64,000 bases of DNA from Durusdinium trenchii (GCA_963970005.1 CAXAMN010013891.1:30917-94916), one strand, 5' to 3'. Counted from the first letter of the stretch, positions 10,228 through 23,859 are shown. Numbers and translations: made by a program. The notes: a model not told the origin generated them from the letters alone.

Positions 10228-12457
10228 GGCAGCATAGACGGCATGCGGGCGGCAGCCTCGCGAGGGCGGCACGTGCGCGGAGGTACGTAAGACATCTCTG
10301 CGCGGGTTTGAGATCAAAGCCAATTTTCCCCTCGCTTGGGCTAATTCGATCGGTGCGCCTTCGTTTTCCAGCGACTCTAGAGCAGAACTCAAGACACTTT
10401 CCCGGCATCGAGCAGAACTCTCGAGCAGAACTTTCCATCCCTTTCCAACAGGGTCGATGTTTTGTTTTTCGATCAGTATATGCTGACAATTGAAGAGACC
10501 TCCTGAGTCCTGCACTTTCCTCCAAATGCCCGTCGAAACATGCATAGGCATAGGATTTCAATCCAACGCGACCGACACCTGCTACTCAGTGAAGAGAAGC
10601 ACTGCCCCAGCAAGCTCAACGGGCAAAGCATACATGCGGGTCGAAGACGGCCATTTTCACGAGTTTGTGAAAAATCGCAGCTGCATGAGCCAGCCGCATG
10701 AATTGGGCAGCATCTGTTCTTGTGGATGCAGCTTTTGCATCGGGCCGATGACTGAGATGACGAACGGTCTCGGTCACATGAAGCACAGCTGGGGGAACAA
10801 TGCCATCCAACATGTGACGAAGAAGCGTAACATGCTCCTTCCAGCTCCTTCTCCATGAATGATCTAACAGCTCAATTAGATTTGGTTGATTTTTGTGCCT
10901 CAGACATGGCAAGTTTGGTGATCATTGACCCATTTTGGACTCAAAAAGACGAGAACATGCTGCATGAACATGCTGTGAAACCCACGCGATGAAAAAAAAA
11001 CATGTCTGCACTCTCAAGACGCAAGAATATGCATGTCTGGGGTGGCAAGTCGGGTCGGATTTTCATGCGTCAGATGCATGGAATCGTGTCAGACGAATGG
11101 GACCTTTGGAGAAGGCATTTGGTGGTTGGGAAGCAACATATAAATACTGGCAAGCATGGGTGCAAACAACAGGCGATTGGGCATTCTGAGATGTGGCAAG
11201 GGGGGTTCTGGTGTGGAATCTGACATGGTGCAAGGAATGCAAAGAGGGCCCCCAGGTAGCCTGCAGCATACCAAACATGTTCATGTTCCGTTGCCAGGGC
11301 TACTCGCGTATGTGCAACGGGCACTAGCTAGAAACCCGAAGTTCACCAAGAGCGAGTCTACAAAACTCATGGCTAAGCTGGCAGTGCAATTGTCCGAACA
11401 AAGCAACTCAAATTGAAAGGCTTTTCCGTCCTTCCTTCCTTCCTTCCTTCCTTCCGTCCTTGACTATCCATCAGCAGCAAAGGACCCTCCGGCCAAGGTT
11501 CTGCAACACGGGTCTCGAACAGTGGACTGCACAGGGGTCGGTCTACGAGAGCCCTGCTCAGCAGCAAGCATGGAGTGAAAGAAAGGCCTGTGAGGCGCCG
11601 AAAGGGAGCCACCACAAATCTGGTGGATATGACTTTTTCGTCCTTTTCAACCAATTCCCATATGAAGAATCCGCCGCCTCTGTGTTTTTGAAAGCATGCG
11701 AAGCTGGCTTCAATGCCGAAAGAAAAAGGCCAAGCAAGAAAGCAGAGAAGCAGTGGTGTGTGTCGGAGAAGAAGGGACGTCATCAAGACCACAGATGAGA
11801 GGTGAAAGGTCTCCTGTATGATCAAAGTCATTTGAACGGCTGTGTCCCCCAGTTTTCTCGGCAATTTGGGGGCTGGCCTTTGATCGCCGGACTGCTTCCA
11901 AAGAGAGAAGTCCTCGCCAAGCGCGGCCCAAATAGAATCTGCATGAGCTTTCTGCTCTTGACGAGCAGATGGAAGAAGTTCCTGTCCCAGGTTGATGAAT
12001 GTCTTATTTTTCAGGTGTAGATCCAAGATTCGATCCATTTCGATCCATTGGGCTAGACATTGTTCCATTTTGGCGGATCGGTGTCACTCTTGCCAACCTG
12101 CCGACTCGCTAGCGTGGACAAAAACACCTTCGGGAACGTGGGAAGCGATGGAAACCGTCTCTGTCTCACCACCTTTGGGAGACGATCTGGGTGCTAAGGG
12201 TTAACTTAATTGTTGATTTTCTAGAAGAACTCGTGTTCCAAGGTATGCACTTTCTGGCCATCACTTATGGAGCTATACAGCGAATTTCGTTCACACGATG
12301 TGTTGACTCCCCCTTGTTGCATCCGGAACTTGGTTGGGAAGCTCTTCCACATGAGTTTGTGGAGTCCAATTGATGTTCAAGCCCTTCTTCTTCTTCTTCT
12401 TCTTCTTGGGACGACAGTTCATCTGGGCTGGGGGGTTTCGACCAGCCGCCTCCCAAG
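10228..12457. other. intergenic or 5' intronic stretch, no gene recognised
   Basis: This lies between the stop of the Cys-module gene and the first recognised exportin-7 exon. It holds a TTCC microsatellite (about 11427-11457), a CTT tract (about 12385-12410), and minus-strand open frames at 10616-10912 and 11373-12068 without recognisable domains or splice-flanked exons. The remaining N-terminal exons of exportin-7 should lie here, but I could not identify them. Confidence 0.5.
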
Positions 12458-14560
12458 GCACTGGGTGCTGGGTTTGGAGATCTACACCGATCTCACGGCG
12501 GCGCGCGGGTGGCAGGGCGGGTGAGGTTGCCGCGCAGGGCAGGGGTTTTGCACCAGAACATGTAGACTCTTGATTCATCACCCTCGAAAGTCAGAAACCT
12601 CTTTCATTTCCATTTTCTTTAGAGTCTATAGATCTACCTTAGCAAGCTGAAAACATGGGACTCCCCCAAAAATCCGCCGAGATGGTCACATCGTGAACTC
12701 TCGGAGCCTGCTACTCTCTTCACGGGGACCGGACTTGGGACCGAATACGGTCAGGATATGCAGCCGTCGATTGGGCCGTCGATGAGCAGGCGTGAGATGG
12801 CACGCAAACCACCGTCTCGAGAGCTGGCGCGAGAGGTGGCGCGAGTGTGGTGAAATGGATGTGTCCGACCTTTGTGGGCTCCACCAACCCACCCACATGA
12901 ACCAAACGTGAAATGGCCAAACACATGAACCACCACAAAAATATACTGCAATACACTATATGCAATCATACCCGGGCTTGTGTATACCCTAGAAGCTCCC
13001 TACCTGCAGCTTCCTGAGGCTAGAACGCCCATCTTCCGTCCACAGACGGGCATTAGCCCCGCATTCGCGCCCCTCCCTGTGGGCATTCGCGGGAAGAGGA
13101 TAGAAGCGATGCCAAGGTAGGCATGATCCTCGTTACGGAGGCGCACCTGGAGCCCAAACACCATATATTTCCTTAGTGAAGTTTAGGAAATCCCGTTCAG
13201 GTCCCCTCTTTAAAGACGTCTTTGACTCCGGCATGAAAAAGACCCGGTGCCCGTTGAAACACTCGTCCTCTGGCCGGGGCCTGAGGCACCGCCGGACGGC
13301 GTTGAGCTTCCGGGACACGGCGCTGCCGCCGATCTTTACGATCGCCATTCAGACGTCGGGGGCGCCCCAGGGAGCGGAGGAATTGTTCGCGGGTTGGCAG
13401 AAGTGGCTTTTTGGTGGATGTTTAGGCACCTTCAATCTACTTTGAAAGAAACATCGGAAGGCCTGGACCGGAAGGCCAGTTTGTGCCGATGCTTCTCCAC
13501 CTCTCAGACTGTCCGACCAAAGCACAAGGTACATGTAGATGCTCCCAATGCTGAAAATTGGGAATTGATCGTCAATCAGTGAATCCTGGCCTGGATCTTC
13601 CCAGTGACCTTTTGATCCCCTGGTTTGAGGTCACTTAATTTAGGGACTCCAAAAAGGTCACTGGGTCACTGGGAAGGTTCTGGGGTGGTTTTCCGCGCCC
13701 CCCCAAGAAGAAACCTGTCAGGATTCCAGTCCAAAGACCCCAAAAATGGTCCAATGGTCTGCCGAAGCCGGACGAAGCCGGTGGCCCCAAAAGAGACAGC
13801 ATGGAGACAGAACCTGTTGGCAGGTTGTGGCTCAAGTCGCTGAAAGGTGTTGGAGCCCCCGAGATGTGATAAGACCCCTTTTGCAGGCCATCCAGGACCG
13901 ATTCTTCCACATGGATTCATCCGAACTCTTCGAGGATCGCACCCGTCCTCTTCTTTTCGGTCTTGGTTCGACTTCCAGGGCCCACAGGGCCTCCCACCGT
14001 CCCAGCGGATTCAGGCTACAACAGCTCAGTAGCGGGGCCATCAACGTGCCGGACAAGAACGACGAGCGTCGCTTGTCCAAGCAGGCCCGAACCAGGAACA
14101 TGTCTGGCAGACACGGTGAAGGGGGTGTGATGCGCTCTGCGCCCAAAACGGGGCACGACATGCACCTGTTTTGTAGAAGTCCTGTGAATTTGATTTGAAG
14201 GGGATGGTGTGGATACATGGTGCCAGAGCTGCTTGGCTGCGCTTTCCTTGCCAGCACTGTGTTCGTAGGATGAAATGAACTGCTAAGCACGGGTTCGTAG
14301 GTGGGCTTGGTCACAGCAATGACCGTCCATACTTCGCCTGATCAGGTCATCTGAGACGAGCCCGTTCTCTGCAACCCCAAAACGCCACAAAACGCCACTG
14401 GCATGCGCGAGACGGACCAAACACCTCGGACGGACTTCGAAACGGATGCTGCGGAGCCTCCGCTTCGCCAGACATGCAGGTTTTGAGCCTTTCTTGCAAC
14501 TGCCTCTCCTTCGACTTCATGGGGACCATCCCTGATGATACCTCCGACGAGCAGGGCACC
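12458..14560 (+). CDS. XPO7: exportin-7-like nuclear transport receptor, four N-terminal exons
   Basis: Exportin-7 (RanBP16) is a karyopherin-beta family, RanGTP-dependent nuclear transport receptor built of HEAT repeats. Exons: 12458-12508 (VLGLEIYTDLT), 13286-13354 (TALSFRDTALPPIFTIAIQ), 14015-14084 (GAINVPDKNDERRLSKQ) and 14480-14560 (NCLSFDFMGTIPDDTSDEQ). They follow the order of animal exportin-7, including the family block SFRDxxLxxIFTLxxxLL and the signature NCLxFDFxGTxxDxxSD. The last three exons join perfectly in phase, through a GT-AG intron 13355-14014 and a GC-AG intron 14085-14479. The gap 12509-13285 may hide one more small exon, because about ten residues are missing against the animal protein. 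I found neither the start nor the C-terminal three quarters (about 800 residues). They may be spread over small exons in 14.6-25 kb that I failed to recognise, or the gene may be truncated. Confidence 0.75.
13598..13677. repeat. fold-back element in intron 13355-14014
   Basis: The left arm cttcccagtgacctttt (about 13598-13614) pairs with the right arm about 13651-13677 (aaaaaggtcactgggtcactgggaag), where the 8-bp block is duplicated. A related accttcccagcgaccctttg motif recurs near 39580, so this is a dispersed family. Confidence 0.65.
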
Positions 14561-15055
14561 GCCCGGGCTCCCGGGCGCAGTTCCGGGCGGCACGGGCGGC
14601 ACGGGCGTCGCGGCCCTGAGGGCATCCTGCTTTGGTGTTCTCCTTCCTGTGAGGGCCTCACAAGCACTAGGTCAATGGTCCAACATGTACAAGAAGGTGG
14701 GTGAAAGCGTACCAATTGTGGTAAAAGTGTCGAGATGTGGAAGGAGTAAAGAAACGTCCGTTCTTCTCACCGGAAGGACAGCTTGGGAGTTCTCATCTAG
14801 GGACATCTTCATTTATTTGCGAGAGAGAATAGGACAAAACTCGGTGTTGCATAGCTGCAAGTCAATGGTGAACATTTTTATTGGTCAGAATGGACAAATA
14901 ATCCTTGTACCAAGGGAGGACCAGATTCTTCGGTCCAAAAGCCGTCGCTGCCCACGGACCAAAGCTCCTCCTCCGTTGCAGGTCATGGTCCCTCACAGTG
15001 AGCAGCTCAGATCGGCCGCTGCTGGCGGGTTACCTACTCAGTCGTTGCAATAGAT

Positions 15056-15107
15056 AAGAAAAATAGATAGATAGAAAAATAGATAGATAGATAGATAGAT
15101 AGATAGA
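15056..15107. repeat. (GATA)n microsatellite, left flank of dispersed element
   Basis: Imperfect GATA/TAGA repeat ending directly at the 360-bp element. A second GATA run starts at the other end of the element (about 15466-15494), as if the element had inserted into one tetranucleotide array. Confidence 0.85.
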
Positions 15108-15469
15108 TGGCCATGAGTCAAAACGTTTTGGTATGGAACATGTACTCTTGAACATCTCGTTCCATACCCCGTTCCATACCTGTGGAACAGCATGTCTGTT
15201 CGCCGTTCCATACCCATCGTTCCATACCTATCGATTCCTAGTCTACAATTGTTCGAGGTTCAATCAAAATGTGCGCTTTGCTTGCTGAAATACATTTACG
15301 GTGAGAAACGGGACTGAGATGACACGTCAGGTTTTTTGGTACAATGTGTTCCATACGCCCGTCCCATACCTGTTCCATACCTTATGGAACAAGGGATCTG
15401 TTCCATACCCTATAGAACAGGAAGGTGCGCGATGTTCACCTGAGACCCGGAGTTTTGACGCACACCCAG
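15108..15469. mobile_element. 360-bp dispersed element, copy 1
   Basis: About 95% identical by eye to 31001-31360, in the same orientation and over its full length. It carries many copies of gttccatacc plus the reverse complement ggtatggaac, so several short hairpins can form (ttccataccttatggaa type). No open frame. The boundaries are where similarity between the two copies stops. Short non-autonomous mobile element is inferred from the dispersed copies; the mechanism is unknown. Confidence 0.7.
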
Positions 15470-17827
15470 ATAGATAGATAGATAGATAGATAGCTTCATT
15501 GATAGATTGATCGATTGATTTGACATCGACAGCATGGTATGCTTTGAGCATTAGTACGCGCTCTTCGACTTCTTTGTCTCGATGTTTGAGGACTTCTTCC
15601 GAACACATGTCCATGTCGCACCATCCATGTGATGGAGAAAGTGACATACCTAATCATGCTATACACATCCTTTCACATCATTAACTAAATATATATATAT
15701 ATATACATAATTCAAGATATAATATACTCTGTGGTTTTGTGGGGACTCTGGACTCACAACAGCGAATCACCAACCCCTCGGGTTTGTGCAAGTTGTTCCC
15801 AACTGAAGGCGAAACGAACGCAGTTTGGATTCCTACTTCAATGTATCAGTATGTATCAGTGCTCTTCCTAGTCCATGTGCTAAGAAGCAGGAGGGTGCAC
15901 CGATAAGATCAAACAAGAAGATCCAGCGTAGCAGGCGTAGCAGCCAGATGAACAGTCATTGAGAGTTTCTTGTATTGAAGAACGTATTCCGTCTAATTAC
16001 TTCTTGTGAGTGGCGGAAGAGCTGGGCATCGCCCTTTTGTCTTTTTTGCCTTTTTACTTGGGGGATTCTTTTCCTAACTTCCCCACTTGTATGGCCAGTG
16101 GCGCAGAAAAGCATTCAGTCCGTAGAAAGCTCAGTGTCTTACCCTATAACCCGTTGAGGCAGTTGGTCGACCGGTCAAATGCTTTGTGATGCAGTGTTGA
16201 GTCACATGGACGGGATTTGGTGGCGATCCTGAGGCTGGAATATGCTGAGGGATGATGGGATCCCGAAGCTCTTCTTTGACATGTTTTCAAGGACTCAGTG
16301 TGGTTGTGGAGCTGGCTTGAGGTGTTCTTGCGGTGTTCGGATGGACTGCAAGATAGGCATAGGCGCCGGACTCACATCATGAGATCCTCTGTGGTTTACT
16401 GAGAGATGGGGCGCGGATGGATGAGTATGGATGGGTATGGCTCGTCTTGGACCTGCATGGGGGTGAAATCGAAAGGAGATCGGAAAAAAGAGAAGGCGAC
16501 ACAATTTTGTCTTCGCTCCAAATCCAGTTCTCCTAACAATCCGTGTTTGGAGCCGTGCTACCAGCACCTCACATTCCGGGTGTCCATGTTGTCTAGTCCC
16601 GAAAAGAGGTGGATTCGTCCATTCACCACCCCCAAGTATTGGGGATCCAGGTAGAGTCTGGTTCTTTGGGATCGCATAGGACGACGTTTCCACCGATCTG
16701 AGAACCTTCTCGGGATCCCATGGTGCTGAGGAAGGTCCTAACGGACCGAAGAGTCCTCGCGACGGTTGGAGCGCACGACACGACCCCCCCCCCACCGTTC
16801 CACCGCGTGTCCCGTTCGAAAAAAGACCCGGGACGGATCCCTGGGTCTGCCCCGGGACGGGCCACGCACTGAACATCCATCCACTCCCCGTTGCAAGCAT
16901 CAATGTCTTAAAAGTCCTCCTTAAAAAGCCCATGGCATCAAGCATGGTACGACTTCGGGATTCTGAATTCTTGCCTGAAACATGCCCTTCCAGGGCATTT
17001 TTCATGGCATTGGTCGAGTTTTGTCTCTCATCGCCAAAGAACATGACCTCATCCACCATCCAAAAAGGGCTAGATCGATGCACCACGTCGCCTTTGAACC
17101 GAAGAGCTCGCGTGTGCCGCGGCGGGCGTAGCTCGCGGTGGCTGCGAAAAGAGTTGGCTTTCAAGGTTTGGGATTGGTAGGAAGGAGATGGATCTCAAAG
17201 CTCTAAATCCAAAGGTTTTCCATCTATATTGGCACTTGAACAAGAGGAACATAGTAACAGTGGATCAATATTTCAGTGATTTCATTCAAGACAGGCCCCC
17301 CAAAGACCAGTGAAACAACAACGGCAAAGCAGACAAAAGCAAAGACCAGAGCATGTTCTCAATTCTGATCGTGTGACCTGTTTGCGTCCTTTCTTTGCCT
17401 TGTCATTTGCATTGTTTTGTGTTTTTTCAATTTTCTTAGGCTCGGCTGAGGAAAGCATGCTATGAAAGGAAACCAAACCTAAGATGCTTTGCTATTGTTT
17501 AAATAACATGCGATGATTTGAGGTTTGGCTGTGTACTGTAGCGCTGACGCTTGAGCCGATGGACTAAGCCGATGGACTGAGCGGATGCGCAAGTCGGGCC
17601 GTTTGCTGCTGCGACAGGCCACCAACGGTTGGAAGAAACGCTAATGCTTGGGAGTTGGGAGTGGAGTACCTTGCTGTGAGGCTTCCTAGGTTCAAATGTC
17701 AACCTAGCCAGGTCTGTTCTCATTGCTTTGTCCCTGGAAGTCGACAGAACACGTCTGGACCCGGACCCATTCGGACTCCGCTGCTTTCGCGGGTTTCGTT
17801 TTCCTCGCCTCGTGCCCTCTTGGGGAG

Positions 17828-17920
17828 GTGGTCTTGAACCATGGCCACTCGGTGCCTGGCTTTCCGCTGGGCTCCATGCGCCGCTGGCTGGAGCTCCTGC
17901 CCTCCAGCGAGCTCTCGAGG
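17828..17920 (+). CDS. isolated exon-like segment, unknown product
   Basis: A GC-richer stretch opens after an AG/G acceptor (17826-17827) with the frame VVLNHGHSVPGFPLG... and continues through RRWLELLPSSELSRR. No family was recognised. The 3' border is uncertain. It could belong to the gene upstream (exportin-7-like), but I see no match to that family. Confidence 0.25.
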
Positions 17921-20900
17921 CGAAGAAGCGGTTCGGCACCGGAAGGGGTTCACAAAGAGTCACAGGTTCGGTACCTAAAGGACCCTCTTCAGAGGGTTGG
18001 CTGGCTTCAATTGTTGTTCTATTTTTTCTACAGTTGATGGGTCACCCGATCTTCTTGGGCGTTCTTTTCTCACTAAGGCTTTATACACATGGTTGCAAAT
18101 TGATCTCTAGACTTAGGTAAAGACTGCTCCAAGTAAACATGGGGGTCTTAAGAAGTATCAGCTCCCTAGCAGAGCAGGGAATTTCTGGATCCCATGAAAT
18201 TGCACACTTTCATGGATCCCGCATGGGAGTATCCATGCGCCAAAGGGGATACATGCACAGCTCGCAAGCCGCAAGGTGACAGAAGGATCAAATCTTCATC
18301 CAATCCAAAACAATCGAACACCAAGATAGTGAAATATCTTTTGTCAATTTTTGTCAATATCGTCTGAATATATCATATACGATATTGACATATATAGTGA
18401 CATTGATATTTGCTTCATTTAGGGCATGCGTTTTGCATGGATAGTGACATGCTGCGGGACATGACCAGGGTGTCATGATGGGATCAACACACAGACTCAA
18501 ATGTTGTGCGGCCACGAAAGCAAGAAAGGTCAAGACCTCAGCTCGGATAACAGTCAGCAAAAGCACAGACCAAACTCTGTATGTCTCATAGGCCTTAGTA
18601 GCAGTTGTGGTTGCTGTGACAGACGTGCTAGAAGTAGCGGATTGAACAGAATCAACCTGTTCTTTGGTCCACCACAAGCACAACCTCCAAGGTGGTACGA
18701 TCTCACCACCCCCACCCCAGCCGTTTCGTCGCCGCCGTTTCGACCCCCTCGGATCCGCAGTCCTTCCTCGTTTCGTTCCTCGATCCTTGCGTGGGAGGGA
18801 CATGGACCGCTGCACTGTGGTGCTGCCGCGGCCGGGCGATGGCTGGTATGCGCCACCCTCCTCTGGGACGTCGGCAGGCGCGGGGCCGGTGGGGAGGGAA
18901 GAGTTCAGACGGTCCTGAACCGAGAAGCGGAACGGTGGGGAGAAGGCGTCCCTTGGTTTCCTCAGGAGAAGGGCGAGGTGACTTGAGCCTTCGTCGATCG
19001 GACTGTTGCTGGATGTAACGATCTGATTCGCTTTTGGGGCCGTTTGATGTAGCGTTGGCTTTAGAGGACCTTGTTTTCATATATGTTTGCCTGAACTACC
19101 GGGGCTGCCTGTTTGGGGATTTCAAAGAACTCCAAATCCGTGGCAAAATCCCGAACTCGAAACCCGGACGATTCGCTTCTCGGCGTGTTTCGGGTGCTCC
19201 TCGCTTCCCAATGTCGGTCGATAGAACCTCCAAAATCACGTCGGTCAATGAGATCCTTGGTCCTTGCATGGCCACGCTTCCACCGATATTGGGAGGACCA
19301 AGGAGGACTCTTTCCAACGTGTAGTTACGTGTTCTTCTTATGAAGATACCCGGTCTTTGCTTTCGTGAATGCAATATGTACCAACTCTTGGGAGCTAAGA
19401 CCGGGGAATGTTTCCATGTCGCTGTACCCGTGATGTTGTGCTTCGAACGGAGGTCAGGGGCCGCTGGAGCCGTTTGGCTGAGGAGTTTAGCGTTCGGGGT
19501 CAGTGCAGACATGCAGACAGCGTGCGGGGCTTTTCTAAGAAGAGAGATGCTAAGGCTTCTACTAATCAACAACAATATATACTGTATCTTGGCAAGACTT
19601 GACATATCTCCACAACAAGTTGCAAGAGGTACAATGACTGCAAATGACCGTCCTCATGTTCAGCACGCCATTCTCCCGCATGACCGTCCGTCCTTCTTGA
19701 TGACCCGGTTCACTGGAGCCAGCGACAATTGAAAAACCTCTCTCGCTCTGGCGAGACTGGGAATCCACAGGCTTTGGGGATCCCCAGAGATGTCCAAAAA
19801 CAGAACGGTAGAACTCCTCCCGGTCCCCGGTCCTCCCTGTCCACCCCTGGTTCCGCCCATGCACCGGCGGTCGCGAAAACCGCCGCCATGTCCGCCGCCT
19901 GCTCTTCACGCCGCAGCTCTGCGCCGGAGCTGCGCTCCGCGGCGCAGCTGCAGCTGAGCGCGCCGCGGGCCTCGACGGCGCCGAAAGCAGCCGCGGCGCC
20001 GGAAGCATCGGAGAGGAAGACTGAGGCGCCCGGCCCGAGGAAGCTTTGGCTGGATGTTTCAGGTCGATGGTGCGGTGTTTTGAGTGCTGAGTGAGAGAGT
20101 GGAAACCGCAAACACTGGACTTGGAGGCTGGCGTGCTGGGAATAGTGGGTCGAGTCAAAGGAATGGAAGAGATTCAGAGGCTCACACTGCGGTGGACTTT
20201 GTGTCTTTGGAAGGCCATGAACACCTTTGCAACATGGATATAGGTTGCATCAGAGCCCCTGTTTCAGCCTTCTTTTCAAGTACCAGTCACCGCCATATGG
20301 CCTTCCCCCGGTCGAGATAGCACCTGCTTCTGGGGAAAGGGGGCCTTTTGCCACGGTGACTCATCCCATCACCTTGCTCCGTCTCAGCCGTCTGGACCGG
20401 TTGGCGTCCGTGTTTAGCGCGGTCCTCGGCCGCAATGCCGAGGACCTCCATGTCTGATCGCTGTGCTGCTCAGACCGCAGGATCTGGGGTTGTACCCGCC
20501 CTGCGCGTTCCGCCACGTTCCGCGCCTTCCGCGAGGGGGCGGGGGGGGCCAGAACCAGAACGCCAGCCGCACGTTCGCGAGGGCGGCAGCGGGGCGGTTG
20601 GCGAGCACGTTTTATGTCAGATGGGTGAGGCATGAGAGTCGAGATGCCCGGGTGAAAAAGCACCACATTCAGTGTGGAGTTGGATGGATTTCACCACTGG
20701 TGTGTAGAATTGATATACTGTAGATGGTGGCACGGTTTCCGATGAAAGGGATTTATTTTTCTATCTATTTTGGGGTATATGGGACCTTGGGTGTTGAGGT
20801 TTTTGTGCTGAAAAAAAGCAGGTTCCGGGTATGTTGAACAAGAGAGTTGCTTTTTTTGAGAGTAGAATCCCTTCAGTTGTGCCTTCACGGCAGTTTTGGC

Positions 20901-21594
20901 CCAAAGCAACTCAGCTGTCAGTACCCTGCAGTGCGGTGCGGTGCGTTCCATGCGGATCTTTCAAGAACCACCGAAGTGGAGAAATCATGAGATGGATCGA
21001 CAGAAATCACGCGGGGGACCATTTGCATGACATGTCCGAAATAGAAACGAACTTTGCAATGTTAGATCTTGATGCGCGACCTGCTCAAAAAGAGGGGGTT
21101 CATCAACGACATATTGAGGCACAGTCGTTTTCCAACAAAGCAAACATTTGTCTTCGGGATCTTGCTGGCAGTTCCTGCAAAAAATCTCATCAGCCACGTC
21201 GTTCTTTTGCGTGAGGTGACTGCGCCCCGCTTGGCAAAACTCGCCGCCGTCAAGGAAGCTGTGCCACGCCCCCGCTGCTCTGCACGTGTGCGGCCATGGC
21301 GGAAGACACAGGAGCAGCTGTTAATGCTAATCCCACTGAAGATTTCGCTTGCGCCTGAAGTACAGTAGATTTTTCTGGTTACCAAATTCTGAGGATAGAC
21401 ATGAAATGGTTGATCCCCCAATTGGATGCCATTTCGTTATCTTTTTAGCTGCTTGGCATTGTGCTCGTATCTCTCCATCTATGGTTGGCCCTGACCGTGT
21501 TTGTTGTTGTTCCTAGTAGCTTCCTGTGACGTTCGCTACGCGATGGCCTCCAACCGAGGTGAAAGCGTGGTCAAAAGCAGTGCTTTTTCTTCAG
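17921..21594. other. no gene recognised; several GC-rich patches
   Basis: Patches at about 18690-18960, 19870-20060 and 20370-20620 are GC-rich and open in more than one frame on both strands, so a coding frame cannot be chosen. The 19870-20060 patch is Ala/Ser-rich in one frame. The rest looks like intron or spacer. A short hairpin (ggatcccatgaa / ttcatggatccc) occurs near 18188-18214. Confidence 0.4.
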
Positions 21595-22973
21595 GAGCAG
21601 GTCCGGAGCGAGGTGGAGGCTGCCGACCGGATCTTGATGGAAGGTGCCCGGTGCCACCGACCGGTGGGCTGTGGGCTTCGGCCGAAAGGGTGGTAGGCCA
21701 CAGGGTGGAGGGGTCAATGGAAGGCCAGGCCAGGAGGTGTGATTCCAGGCGGCCCACGGCCGGTTGTGACAAAGGGGTCCCAATCAATCTCACCAGCGGC
21801 CCATGGCCGGCGATTCTCTGAGTGATGGGCAACCTCTCCATCCCCTCTGCTCCAACAGGGCATCCATACTTGTTTGCTGGTCTGGAGGTCCCTGGTTCCA
21901 GGAATTGACATCCAATCTAGCCTTCCGGGAAACATGATATCCAAACTAAAGTTCCAGGAGACGGGGGGAGGAATGCTCTAGAAACAGCACAACTACAGGC
22001 AACCTTTCGAAAGACGACCTTCCAAGAGAATTTCTCATGTGGGCACCCCAGCTCTTTACAAGTGGTGAGGCCTATCCCAAGCAAATGAACATGAAACCGA
22101 CATCTAAGTCCACCCTATGCGGAAATCCGACTTCCCAACTTCCAAGGGCGTTTCTTTCGCCGCTACGACCCCCGAGACCGACCCCACCGAGCGCCCGAGG
22201 CCGAGCCCAGCAGCTGGGCGTGGACGCCCGAAGCTTAAGGGTTTACTTCCTGGCGCAGGAGGCCCTGGAGGAGCGACCGGCGAGCGTGTGGCACCGGGGC
22301 GTTGGCGTTGAGGCGATTTGTTTCCCGAACCCAGGCATCTTGTGAATCTAGTGTGTGGGGCGTTGACCATAGAAGAATTGAACGGAATGACCTACCAAAA
22401 AGGTTCAACTTAAGAGTGTCAACTGAGCTCAATTGGGTCCGGGAGGGAGGGGTGGACATGGAGTGATCGATGGAGTACCTGGTCGATGCAGAGAGGAAGG
22501 GGCACCAGGAAAGGCCTTTTTGGACCTTTGAACACGTGGTTGGAGCTTGTGACCAATGGATGCACTTCTACTAGACTACTCTTTGGGAGGGTCTCACTTG
22601 GGTCTGGGCTGACATTGGGGTCCATCTGTGGTTCGGCCTTTGAGAGAGGCCGAGAAGCCAGAAGGGTGCGCTTGGGGGCGGTTAGGGTCGATTTCGTGAC
22701 CTGGAGGATTTGGGCCCACCTAGACGGCTTCATCCTTCGATCCAAATCCCCCACCAGCTTCGTCATGCGTCCACGCATGACCGCAAGAAGAACACCCAGC
22801 TCAGCACCGCCCACCACCTGCAGGACTCCTCCTTGAAGGGACCTGCTCGGGAGCAAGTGCAGCTTGCGCTTGACCAGCTCCGACAGGTGTTTCTTTCTTT
22901 CTTTTTCTCCCGGGACGCGATCGATCCGCTCGATCTGCTCGAGCTCGAAGGATTGGAGGACCCAAGAGGGTAG
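21595..22973 (+). CDS. unassigned gene fragment, three exon-like segments
   Basis: Segment 21595-21643 follows an AG/G acceptor, reads EQVRSEVEAADRILME, and ends at a GT donor. Segment about 22147-22310 contains QLGVDARSLRVYFLAQEALE. Segment about 22768-22886 (possibly to the TAG at 22973) contains KNTQLSTAHHLQD, then REQVQLALDQLRQ and, in the same frame, DAIDPLDLLELEGLEDP. They look like parts of a helical, charged, cytosolic protein. I do not recognise the family, and whether the three belong together is inferred only from strand and proximity. Confidence 0.3.
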
Positions 22974-23767
22974 AGGTGGGTCGGGGTCAGACCAGTCCGC
23001 TCGGATCCAAATGGCCAGACCGGAGTGTGACCTCTAGCGCATTCTGGACCAGTTTAGCTTTGTTTCCTAAGAAGGGGGTGACAACTAGGAGAGGAACGGT
23101 GAAATTTGGGGGGGCTTCGAAGTGGTGCGCACACGAAAACGTGAACTCGAGTGGACTCGAGGTGTATGTTCTCGTGGGGGGGTTCACTTGGAAAACGCGT
23201 TGGAGTAAGAGGAGCACCCTGTGACAGCGTCACGTGTCTGTGTGTGTGCTTTTCATTTTTACTTGTGAGGACGTCTATATGTGTCACAATGTCTCCAGGA
23301 CGTGGTGGAAGTTGGTCGGCCACCCCGAAAGCTTGACTTTTTTTCTTGGTGAGTTTGTGGCCTCGCCCGTTTAAGAACCACAAGATATACAATTGATTAG
23401 TATGCTTGGGTAGTCCAGTATGTTCTCAAATGAGTATGTTCTCACGCAAATGTCTCTACCAGCTGTCGCGTTTCAACAGTGAATTGGACTGATCTTCTTG
23501 GTGGAAAGCTGCAAGACTTGGGTTTCGGACCGTCTCCTCTTCACGAAAGGTAGCTTGAGCTACCTGAGTTCTCCTTGCTTTAGCAAACATGTATTACAAT
23601 CAGGAGTTGGGATTGTGCATTGAATTTGGTCCTGTAAGAGTTGATTCTGTTCGTCGGGGGGGGCTCCCCCCCCTCCCTGGATCAAATCCCCCCTGCGCCG
23701 GTTCACGCCGTCATGGACTTCTGTGATTGCCTGCTACCTTTCGCTCACCCCCCCTTCCTCTCTCAAG

Positions 23768-23859
23768 TTGACACCTCCGAGGACGGTCGCCAAACTCTGA
23801 TGTGTGTTCGGCTGGACCGGATCCCTCCCCGTGTCCTCCCCGTGTTCGTCCGGACTGGG
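23768..23859 (+). CDS. isolated exon-like segment, weakly TerD-like
   Basis: After an AG acceptor the frame reads DTSEDGRQTLMCVRLDRIPP and continues RVLPVFVRTG up to a GT donor. The layout acidic loop / beta strand / LxxxPPxV / beta strand is reminiscent of TerD-family domains, but one exon is too little to assign it. The surrounding open frame (23641-24216) is low complexity outside this piece. Confidence 0.25.

Larger units (their letters stand above)
14561..17827. other. no coding exon recognised
   Basis: The stretch follows the last recognised exportin-7 exon and is probably intronic or intergenic. It contains GATA arrays, a 360-bp dispersed element and a short AT dinucleotide run (about 15688-15706). 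Open frames on either strand lack family motifs. A C-rich run near 16790 and a GC-rich stretch 16680-16860 could hide an exon, but no frame is convincing. Confidence 0.45.

Noticed and set aside
11373-12068. 231-codon open frame on the minus strand
   Set aside because: No recognisable domain, and it partly translates a TTCC microsatellite (RKEGRKEG). Long chance frames are expected at this composition.
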